Shown: piece after piece, positions 42,131-49,820 of the stretch | Layout of the letters: each line of letters begins with the position of its first letter | Position numbering within the stretch: the stretch's first letter is position 1 | NCBI GenBank assembly: GCA_050998805.1 | Contig: JBPCPV010000044.1 | Location: 1-64,000 of the forward strand | Length of the DNA: 64,000 nucleotides | Origin: JAICKM01 sp050998805 | Lineage (GTDB): Bacteria > Chloroflexota > Chloroflexia > QHBQ01 > JAICKM01 | Direction: 5' to 3' | Notes under the pieces: generated by a model | Told to the model about the DNA's origin: nothing | Databases searched by the model: none | Seen by the model: the letters and a program-made list of their open reading frames with translations, nothing else | Translations under genes and position numbers: made by a program

Positions 42131-43462
42131 CAGCTCTACGTTGATGGGCTACGCCGGCACCTGCGGCGACTCGAACCTACAGAATGATGACGATTCTTAC
42201 TTCAACAGCCAGAGCTATGATGAGATGGTGGCCTATACCACTGGGGATAAGGGCAGTTGCGCCGTCCAGACCACGACCGGCAACCATCCGCCCGTCGTCA
42301 ACGCAGGCCAGAACTACACCATCCCCAACAACACGCCCTTCCAGCTGACCGGCTCGGCGACCGACCCGGACGGCGATTCCCTGACCTACGTCTGGGAGGA
42401 GGAGGATAACGGAGGTGCCTCACAGCCGAACAGCGATGACGGCTCGCGCCCACTCTTCCGCTCCATCCTGCCGGGCACCAGCCCGACCCGTATGTTCCCG
42501 CAGCTCGCCAACGTTCTGGCGAACATCACGACCGCCCTCGGCGACACGTTGCCGACGTCGAACCGCACGCTCCATTTCCGGCTGGTCGCTCGCGATAACC
42601 GCGCCGGGGGCGGGGGCGCGAGCTATGCCGCGATGACGGTCGGTTCAGTCACTTCGGCCGGCCCATTCCGCGTCACGGCACCGGCGACCGATACCTGGGC
42701 TATCAGCAGTACGCAGACGGTAACCTGGGATGTCGCCAACACCGATCAGGCTCCGGTGAGCTGCGCCCAGGTGAACATCCTGCTCTCGACCGACGCCGGC
42801 CAGACGTTCCCTGTCACCCTGGCGGCCAACGCCCCCAACAGCGGCAGCCAGACGATCACCGTGCCGAACAATCCCACCGGCCAGGGGCGAGTGGAGGTTG
42901 CGTGCTCCGCCAACCTCTTCTTCGACATCTCGCACGGTAACCTCACCATCTCGACCACAGGGAAACCCCCAGATGTAGGAACACCGACGCCGATAGCTAC
43001 CCCTGCGACGGCGACGCCCACCGAGGTGCCCACAGCGACCGAGACGCCGTGTGTCATGACCTTCACCGATGTGCCGACCTCCGCCTGGTTCTACGACTAC
43101 GTCCACTACCTGTACTGCAACGAGTATATCAATGGCTACGCAGACAATACCTTCCGCCCAGCCAACAGCTCGACGCGGGCCCAGTTGGTGAAGATCATCA
43201 CCCTCGCCTTCGACCTGGGCCAGGAGCCGCCGCCGGGCGAATACACCTTCGCCGATGTGCTGCCCAGCAACACCTTCTTCAGCTATATCGAGGCCGCCGC
43301 CTCCGCCGGGGCGATTAACGGCTATACCTGCGGGGGGCCGGGCGAGCATGCGACACCCTGCACCGCCCGTACTTCCGCACCGGCAACTACACGACCCGTG
43401 CCCAGATCTCTAAGATCGTCTTCCTGGCCGACGATAGCCTGGAGCCCTGTATCACGCCTTAG
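42108..43462 (+). pseudogene. Broken reprolysin-like metallopeptidase with SLH domains
   Basis: The frame starts inside a protein: STLMGYAGTCGDSNLQNDDD resembles the Met-turn region (SxMxYAGxC) after the zinc-binding HExxHxxGxxH motif of secreted M12-type peptidases, and everything before it, including that motif, is missing. A PKD/Ig-like part follows, then a Thr/Pro linker and SLH domains (FTDVPTSAWFY, FADVLPSNTFF). At about 43347 one base appears deleted: the frame leaves GGPGE, and frame +3 continues CDTLHRPYFRTGNYTTRAQI to the stop at 43460-43462. Both a 5' truncation and a frameshift are therefore visible. Confidence 0.75.
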
Positions 43463-43582
43463 CCGGAGATAGCCTACCAGAATACCCTGCGTTAGAGGGT
43501 CAATTCATGGTGGTACTGATCTTGCTGAGTCTGTATAGATATACGCATAGTGGTGTATCTGCTCAAGTACAGAAGGAGAGGA

Positions 43583-44368
43583 ATGATGCGAAAACATGTT
43601 TGGAGTATCAGTCTACTCGTAACGTTATTGCTCGTGTTCGGCGGAGCGTCCGCGCGTCCTGTGGCCGCCCAAACAGGCGGCTGCGACACCACAGGCACCG
43701 TTGACGGCAGCGCGACCCCCACGAGCGCGACAGCGGGGCAGGCTATAGTCTTCCGCGCCACAGGCTTCCAACCCGGTGAGGCAGTCTCATTCTACTTCAC
43801 ACTGCCGAACGGTAGCGTAGTCGGCACCTCCCACCCAGTCTCCAATGGAGTGAACCCCGATGGCTCTGTCGGTCCCCTTCCTTTGGTGATCGATCAAAGT
43901 TTCCTACAGTTCCCCGGAGTCTGGGCACTGACGTTCAACGGTGCCACAAGCCACCACATCTCGATCATCAAGTTCTGCATCACGACGACGGCGCAGCCGA
44001 CTTCCGCTCCGGCGACTAACACCCCGGCCCCGGCAGCCGCCACCGACACTCCTGTGCCGGCAGCCGCTACTAACACCCCGGCCCCGGCCGCCGCCACCGA
44101 TACCCCGGCCGCTCCGGTTGCCACCGACACCCCGGCTGCGCCTGCCGCCACCAACACCGCCTTGCCGACCGCCGCGCCGCCCACAGTCGCGCCGCCGCCC
44201 ACAGTCGCGCCGCCGCCGACTGCCGTGCCTACTCCGGCCGGCCCGTTACCCGGTATGCCCAAATCCGGCGCGCCCGATCTTCCGCTCATCCTCGCCGTCC
44301 CCTCCCTCGCGCTGCTCCTGTTGAGCGCCGGCTGGGTGCTGCGTCGCCGCACCTCGACCTCTCGCTAG
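43583..44368 (+). CDS. Exported protein with beta domain and MPKSG-type C-terminal anchor
   Basis: The 261-residue protein has a signal peptide (VWSISLLVTLLLVFGGASAR), an Ig-like beta domain with TAGQAIVFRATGFQPGEAVSFYF, then an Ala/Pro/Thr tandem region (PAPAAATDTP repeats), and ends with PGMPKSGAPD, a hydrophobic helix (PLILAVPSLALLLLSAGWV) and RRRTSTSR. This end resembles a sortase sorting signal (LPxTG-like followed by helix and basic tail). GAGAGGA lies just before the ATG. It is probably anchored to the cell wall or membrane. Confidence 0.75.
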   Translation: MMRKHVWSISLLVTLLLVFGGASARPVAAQTGGCDTTGTVDGSATPTSATAGQAIVFRATGFQPGEAVSFYFTLPNGSVVGTSHPVSNGVNPDGSVGPLPLVIDQSFLQFPGVWALTFNGATSHHISIIKFCITTTAQPTSAPATNTPAPAAATDTPVPAAATNTPAPAAATDTPAAPVATDTPAAPAATNTALPTAAPPTVAPPPTVAPPPTAVPTPAGPLPGMPKSGAPDLPLILAVPSLALLLLSAGWVLRRRTSTSR

Positions 44369-44461
44369 GAGCCTAAACAGCGCGGCGCGAACAGCGCCAT
44401 AACCGCCTGGCCCGTCGTCCTGAACAAGGCGGCGGGCCGAGCTACGGGAGTTGCGTGAGAT

Positions 44462-45907
44462 ATGGGGCGGAAGCGGCTGCTGCGGGTCGGATTCGTATTG
44501 CTCCTCTTGCTGCTCGGCGTGCCCCTGGCCTGGGTCTACGCCGCGCCGAATCCAGCACCCAGCACGCCACGGGTCACGCCCGAATCCGGCATCGTCCGCG
44601 CCAACCTGACCTATTGTCGGGGCGGTGACGCAGACCTCAAGCTGGATCTCTACCTGCCGCAGCCGCTCGACGCAGGGCCGGTGCCGGTCGCGGTCTATGT
44701 GCATGGCGGCGGCTGGCAAGAGGGCGACAAAACCTGGATCACCCGCATCTTGCCGGCGGAGCGGCTCGTAGCACGGGGCTATGCGGTGGCCGCGCTCGAT
44801 TACCGGCTTGCCCCTCGTTATCCCTGGCCCGCGCCGATCAACGACGCGAAGTGCGCGATCCGCTTCCTGCGCGCCGAGGCCGCGACTTACGGCCTTGACG
44901 CTGGGCGGATCGGCGTCTGGGGCGAGAGCGCGGGCGGGCAGCTGGCTGCCATGCTCGGCCTCGCGGGACCGGACGCGGGGCTGGAGGGCAACGGCGGCTA
45001 CGCCGATCAGTCCAGCAGGGTACAGGCGGTGGTCACGATGAGCGCGCCGACCGACTTCACCGGCCTTGACCTCAATCCGTTGAACCGCGTATCATCTCAG
45101 ATGCTGCTCGGCAAGCAGCCGGACGCGGCGCTGCTGCGGCAGGTCAGCCCGGTCACTTACGCGACAGCCTCCGCGCCGCCCTTCCTGATCTTCCACGGCG
45201 ACAGCGACGCGATTGTGTCGCCGCGCCACGCACAGGCTCTATACGACGCGCTCCGCAGGGCAGGCGCGGCACCCACGCTCGTCACGGTGAAGCATGGCGG
45301 CCACGTCTTCGCGCCCGTCGGCGGCACAGCTAGCCCCAACATCGCCGAGATAGACGCCCAGGTGATTGACTTCTTCGACCGCGAACTCCACAACACAGCT
45401 GCCTTCCGCACCTTCACACAGACCGGCAAGACGGTGCGCGGTCCCTTCTTGACCTACTGGCAAGACGGCGGCACCGCACGCTTCGGCTACCCGATCTCGG
45501 AGGCGCTACAGGAAACCGGCGCTGACGGCAAGCAGTATGTCACGCAGTACTTCCAGCGGGCTGTGCTCACATGGCATCCCGACAGCCCGCCCACGGCCCG
45601 CGTCGTGCCGTTGCCGCTCGGCAGCATTCGCTTGGCGCAGAAGTACCCGCAGGGCGCGCCCGGCCAGGGGCAGCGGCCGGTGGGAGCCTTCCTCCAGACC
45701 TGGCAGGCGCTCGGCGGGCTGTCCGCGCTCGGCCCAGCGATCTCCGGCGAGCTGACCGAAGCCTCGGAACTGGACGGGCGGACATATCAGGTCCAGTATT
45801 TCGAGTCGGGCATGTTGGAATACCACCCCGACGCCGTTCCGCCGCAGGCTCTGCTCGCCCAACTCGGCACGCTCCGCTATCGGGCGCTCTATATGGCGGG
45901 CCATTGA
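44462..45907 (+). CDS. Exported esterase/lipase with two C-terminal repeat modules
   Basis: The 481-residue protein has an N-terminal hydrophobic signal or anchor (VGFVLLLLLLGVPLAWVY) and an alpha/beta hydrolase of the carboxylesterase/HSL type (about 45-300): YVHGGGWQEGDKT (oxyanion), GESAGG (nucleophile Ser), HGDSDAIV (Asp) and KHGGHVF (His). Residues about 316-480 hold two copies of the module found at 15 and 46 kb: FTQTGKTVRGPFLTYW...VTQYFQRAVLTWHPD, then GAFLQTWQALGG...VQYFESGMLEYHPD. The module may bind glycan or wall polymer. Confidence 0.85.
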   Translation: MGRKRLLRVGFVLLLLLLGVPLAWVYAAPNPAPSTPRVTPESGIVRANLTYCRGGDADLKLDLYLPQPLDAGPVPVAVYVHGGGWQEGDKTWITRILPAERLVARGYAVAALDYRLAPRYPWPAPINDAKCAIRFLRAEAATYGLDAGRIGVWGESAGGQLAAMLGLAGPDAGLEGNGGYADQSSRVQAVVTMSAPTDFTGLDLNPLNRVSSQMLLGKQPDAALLRQVSPVTYATASAPPFLIFHGDSDAIVSPRHAQALYDALRRAGAAPTLVTVKHGGHVFAPVGGTASPNIAEIDAQVIDFFDRELHNTAAFRTFTQTGKTVRGPFLTYWQDGGTARFGYPISEALQETGADGKQYVTQYFQRAVLTWHPDSPPTARVVPLPLGSIRLAQKYPQGAPGQGQRPVGAFLQTWQALGGLSALGPAISGELTEASELDGRTYQVQYFESGMLEYHPDAVPPQALLAQLGTLRYRALYMAGH

Positions 45908-45915
45908 CCCCACCG

Positions 45916-45970
45916 GTTTACACGACCGTTACATTCCCGTAATGCGCCGTTAAGACTCGCGGCCTATAAT
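45916..45970 (+). promoter_or_regulatory. TATAAT promoter with Pho-box-like direct repeats
   Basis: TATAAT at 45965-45970 is preceded by GTTAC (45928), GTAAT (45939) and GTTAA (45949), TTA/TAA cores spaced 10-11 bp as in phosphate-regulator boxes of other phyla. The segment GTAATGCGCCGTTAA also recurs, with one change, at 61509-61523. Confidence 0.4.
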
Positions 45971-46013
45971 GAGGGGAGTGCGGCAAAAGCTGCCTAACGA
46001 AAGGAGATCACAA

Positions 46014-47930
46014 ATGAAACACAAAAGCCTACGCCTCCTGACGACCCTTGCTGCGTTGGCGCTATTGGCCGGAGCCGTGCCCGCGAACACGCTGGCCCAC
46101 CCGGCCACCGACCCGCCCGACCAGGCGGCCAGTCCCTCGCGCACCTTCCCCGAAACCGGCAAGACGGTCAGCGGCACATTCTTGGATTACTGGAACACCC
46201 ACGGCGGGCTACAGCAACAGGGCTACCCCATCACCGGCGAAATGCAGGAGAAATCCGACACCGACGGCAAGACCTACACGGTGCAGTACTTCGAGCGCGC
46301 CGTCTTCGAGCAGCACCCGGAGAACCCGGCACCGTTCAATCTGCTGCTCACGCTGCTCGGCACCTTCCGCTACCAGCAGAAGTACCCGACCGGTGCGCCC
46401 GGCCAGGTGCCCGACACCAGCGCCGGCTCGATACGCTTCCCGGAGACAGGCAAGCGGCTCGGCGGCCAGTTCTTGACCTACTGGCAGCAGCACGGCGGGC
46501 TGATGCAGCAGGGCTTCCCGATCTCCGAGGAGTTCGCCGAAAAGAGCGACCTCGACGGCAAAACGTATATGGTGCAGTACTTCCAGCGGGCCGTCTTCGA
46601 GTGGCACCCGGACAACCCCGACCCGTATAAAGTGCTGCTCTCGCAGCTCGGCACATTACGGGCGCGCGCCAAGTACGGCTCAGGCGCAGGCCCCCAGATG
46701 CCCGCCGGGCTCGACAAGATCCAGCACTTCGTGTTCATCATGCAGGAGAACCGCAGCTTCGACTCCTACTTCGGCACCTATCCGGGAGCGGACGGCATAC
46801 CGGCGGGCGTCTGTCTCGCCGATCCGAAAGGCGGGCCTTGCGTCGCCCCCTACCACGACACGAACGACGTGAACCGCGGCGGCCCCCACAACTGGGACAA
46901 CGCCCAGGCCGACATCAACGGCGGCAAGATGGACGGCTTCGTGGGCCAGTCGCACGCTGTCAATAAAGGCGGGAGCACGCAGCCCTGCCAGCCCCCGGAC
47001 CCGAACTGCGCTCCCGGCCGCAACCCGCTCGACGTGATGGGCTGGCACGACTACCACGAGATCCCGAACTACTGGGACTACGCGGGCCTCTATGTGCTAC
47101 AGGATCACATGTTCGAGTCGATCGCTTCCTACAGCCTGCCGGCACACCTCTACATGCTCGCCGGACAGAGCGGCGGCTACATCGGCTCCGGCCAACCGAA
47201 GCCGACTACCTACAACTTCCCCGAAATCACCGAGCTGCTCTCACGCGGCGGGATCGACTGGAAGTACTACGTCACCTCCGGCACCGAGCCGGATACCGAA
47301 GACGGCTCGGTGGTCGGCACGACCAGCCAGCAGCAACAGAACCCCGACAAGTACGGCCTCTGGAACCCGCTGCCGGCCTTCCCCGCAGTCCAGAACAACC
47401 CCGAGCAGCGCAACCGGCTGGTGGACACGGCGGAGTTCTACAACGACGCCAAGGCCGGCAAGCTGCCGCAGGTGAGTTGGGTGATACCGTCGGGCAAAGT
47501 CAGCGAACACCCGCCCTCCGGCGTCCAGGAAGGCATGGCCTACGTCACCGGGCTTATAGACGCGGTGATGAAAAGCCCCGACTGGAACACCACTGCGATC
47601 TTCGTGAGTTGGGACGACTGGGGCGGCTTCTACGACCATGTGTCGCCGCCGAAGATCGACCAGTACGGCCTCGGCATCCGTGTGCCCGGCCTGGTGATCA
47701 GCCCCTATGCCAAGCAGGGCTACATTGACCACACGACCTACTCGTTCGAGTCGTGGCTGCGGATCGCCGAGGAACGCTACGGCGTGCTCCCGATGACCGC
47801 CCGCGACACGAACGCCGCAGACATGATCTCTTCGTTCGACTTCACCCAGCAGCCGCGCCAGCCGGTGATCCTCTCGCCGACTACAGCAGGCTCGCCCTAC
47901 CCGCAGCCTCCACAGGCAATACAGCACTGA
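46014..47930 (+). CDS. Secreted phosphoesterase/phospholipase C-family protein with two N-terminal repeat modules
   Basis: From ATG 46014 (AAGGAG eight bases upstream; 638 aa) a signal peptide precedes two modules (about 43-122 and 140-222): FPETGKTVSGTFLDYWN...VQYFERAVFEQHPEN and FPETGKRLGGQFLTYWQ...VQYFQRAVFEWHPDN. The catalytic domain (about 240-635) is of the alkaline-phosphatase-superfamily phosphoesterase type (PF04185): HFVFIMQENRSFDSYFGTYP, GHDYHEIPNYWDYA and VSWDDWGGFYDHVSPP, with the metal-binding Asp/His residues present. Members cleave phospholipids or phosphate esters outside the cell. The promoter region has phosphate-box-like repeats. Confidence 0.9.
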   Translation: MKHKSLRLLTTLAALALLAGAVPANTLAHPATDPPDQAASPSRTFPETGKTVSGTFLDYWNTHGGLQQQGYPITGEMQEKSDTDGKTYTVQYFERAVFEQHPENPAPFNLLLTLLGTFRYQQKYPTGAPGQVPDTSAGSIRFPETGKRLGGQFLTYWQQHGGLMQQGFPISEEFAEKSDLDGKTYMVQYFQRAVFEWHPDNPDPYKVLLSQLGTLRARAKYGSGAGPQMPAGLDKIQHFVFIMQENRSFDSYFGTYPGADGIPAGVCLADPKGGPCVAPYHDTNDVNRGGPHNWDNAQADINGGKMDGFVGQSHAVNKGGSTQPCQPPDPNCAPGRNPLDVMGWHDYHEIPNYWDYAGLYVLQDHMFESIASYSLPAHLYMLAGQSGGYIGSGQPKPTTYNFPEITELLSRGGIDWKYYVTSGTEPDTEDGSVVGTTSQQQQNPDKYGLWNPLPAFPAVQNNPEQRNRLVDTAEFYNDAKAGKLPQVSWVIPSGKVSEHPPSGVQEGMAYVTGLIDAVMKSPDWNTTAIFVSWDDWGGFYDHVSPPKIDQYGLGIRVPGLVISPYAKQGYIDHTTYSFESWLRIAEERYGVLPMTARDTNAADMISSFDFTQQPRQPVILSPTTAGSPYPQPPQAIQH

Positions 47931-48035
47931 GTGGTTAGTGGTTAGTGGTTAGTGGTTAGTGATTGGTGATTGGTGGTTAGTTATTGGTGTGAGTTCTGAT
48001 CGCTAACCACTAACCACTAACCACTAATCACTAAC
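47931..48035. repeat. Inverted heptamer arrays between convergent genes (hairpin)
   Basis: Four GTGGTTA units (47931-47960) and, after 40 bases, their inverse complement (CTAACCA units, 48003-48034). Transcribed RNA would fold into a stem of about 28 bp. It lies between the stops of the phosphoesterase and the ABC gene, and the right arm encodes the last codons of the ABC protein. It probably acts as a bidirectional terminator. Confidence 0.8.
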
Positions 48036-49820
48036 AACATCGCCGGCCCAGAGCCGGCGCATCTCCTCGCAATCGGCCAGCAGCGTATCGAGCGTGCCTT
48101 CGGCTTCCACGCGCCCGTCTTTCAGCACGATGACGTGATCGGCCCGCCTGAGCGCGACCTTGCGGTGCGAGACTACCAAGCAGGCGGCGTGCGGCCCCGC
48201 GAAGAGCCGTTCCCAGAGCGTGCGTTCGGTCTCCACGTCGAGCGCGCTCGATAGATCGTCGAAGACGAGCAGTTCGGGGTCGCGCACGAACATCCGCGCC
48301 GCCGCCGCCCGCTGCACCTGCCCGCCGGAGAGCCGCACCCCGCGTGGACCGACCACCATATCCAGCCCCCGTTCGAGCGCGGCCACATCCGGCTCAAGCA
48401 CGGCCAGCCGCAGCGCCGCCTCCAGGCCCGCAGCGTCTTCCGGCAGGCCGAGCAGGATATTCTCCCGCAGCGTGTCGCTGAACAGGCGGGGCACCTGCGG
48501 CGTGTAGGCGGCGCGGGGTGGACGGAAGAAGGCTGCGGCGTCGGCCACCGGTGCGCCGTTCCAGAGGATCTCGCCGGAGTCGCGCGGCAGCAGGCCAAGC
48601 AGCGCCCGCAGCAGCGTCGTCTTGCCGGAGCCGATCCGCCCGGTGATCACGGTGAACGAACCGCCCCGCAGGCTCAAGTCGGCGTTGCGGATGCCGTTCG
48701 TTGAGCCTGGATGGCGATAGGTCAGCCCGCGCACTTCTAGTATGGCAAGCTGATCGATAGGCATGGAGCTTGCGGCGGGCGGGAGATCTTCGCCGCCGTT
48801 CGCGTAGATCGGGTGATGTTCGAGTAAGACCCGCGGCGGCTCGTCGGGCACCAGCGCCGCCAGGCGGTCGATCGACACCTCTTGCGCCTGGTAATCGCCG
48901 ATGAAGTTGCCGACGAACGCGGGCAGGTCGGTGGCGAAGGCGAGGTAATAGGTGAACAGGGCGAAATCGCCCACCGAGAAGGTGCCCGCCGCCATCGCCT
49001 GCCCGGCCAGCAGCAAGATGACGCCGATGCCGAAATCGACCGAGCCGCCCTCGAAAGCCTGGATGACCGCCTGGAGGGAGCCCACGCGCACTTTCGCATT
49101 GCGCCGCTCGTCGTTCAGCACGGCGAAGTGGGTGATCACTTTGCGCTCGGCGTCGGCGACCTTGACCGCCTGGACGGCACCGAAAAGCTCGCCCAGGAAG
49201 CCGGTTACTGCGTCGCCGGCCAGTCCGGCGGCGTACCAGGCGACCCGCAGGCGCGCCCAGGTGATGTAGCTCGACACGATTGTGACGACCAGAGGTAGGA
49301 AGACGACCAGCGTGATCGTCAGGTTGATGCTCGCCATGATGGCGACGGCGAGGCCGGTCGCGACTAGCTCTCCGACAACCCCGCCCAGCCAGGTGGGGAA
49401 GTCGCCGGTCTCGTCTACGTCATCGCGGTACCGGTTGACCGCTTCGCCGGAGGAGACGGGTGGGGCCAGCGCGCCCGGCCGGCGCAGTGCAGAGGCGAAC
49501 AGGTTACGCTGCAACAGTGTGCCGACCAGCCCGCGAAACGTCCAGCCACCCCAGGCATCGCCCAGGTGGGCGAAGGCGCGGCCAAGCTCGACCGAAACGT
49601 AAAGGATGATCAGGGCCGGGATGTCGAACTGCACCGGCGCGGCGTCCGTGAGCCTGTCGAAGGCGGCCTTCTCGATCAGGCCGGGCACCACGCGCAGGCT
49701 TAAGAAGAGCAGGTCGCCGGCGACCAGCAGCAATAACGGCCAGGGCGCGTAACGGATTAGCCGCCGGTTGTAAAACGCCGTGCCTATTTTGCGGCTGTTT
49801 GCCGCCCTATTCGTGCTCAT
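48024..49820 (-). CDS. ABC exporter half-transporter with noncanonical Walker B (heterodimer subunit 1)
   Basis: The 598-residue protein has a six-helix membrane domain and an ATPase domain: Walker A GRIGSGKTT, Q-loop TPQVP, signature LSGGQ, Walker B LLVFDDLSSALD and switch His SHR. The catalytic Glu after Walker B is replaced by Asp (DD instead of DE), which normally abolishes hydrolysis at that site. With the partner subunit just upstream it forms one good and one degenerate ATP site, as in heterodimeric exporters. Cargo unknown. Its ATG overlaps the stop of the upstream subunit by four bases. Confidence 0.9.
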   Translation of the reverse strand: MSTNRAANSRKIGTAFYNRRLIRYAPWPLLLLVAGDLLFLSLRVVPGLIEKAAFDRLTDAAPVQFDIPALIILYVSVELGRAFAHLGDAWGGWTFRGLVGTLLQRNLFASALRRPGALAPPVSSGEAVNRYRDDVDETGDFPTWLGGVVGELVATGLAVAIMASINLTITLVVFLPLVVTIVSSYITWARLRVAWYAAGLAGDAVTGFLGELFGAVQAVKVADAERKVITHFAVLNDERRNAKVRVGSLQAVIQAFEGGSVDFGIGVILLLAGQAMAAGTFSVGDFALFTYYLAFATDLPAFVGNFIGDYQAQEVSIDRLAALVPDEPPRVLLEHHPIYANGGEDLPPAASSMPIDQLAILEVRGLTYRHPGSTNGIRNADLSLRGGSFTVITGRIGSGKTTLLRALLGLLPRDSGEILWNGAPVADAAAFFRPPRAAYTPQVPRLFSDTLRENILLGLPEDAAGLEAALRLAVLEPDVAALERGLDMVVGPRGVRLSGGQVQRAAAARMFVRDPELLVFDDLSSALDVETERTLWERLFAGPHAACLVVSHRKVALRRADHVIVLKDGRVEAEGTLDTLLADCEEMRRLWAGDVVSD

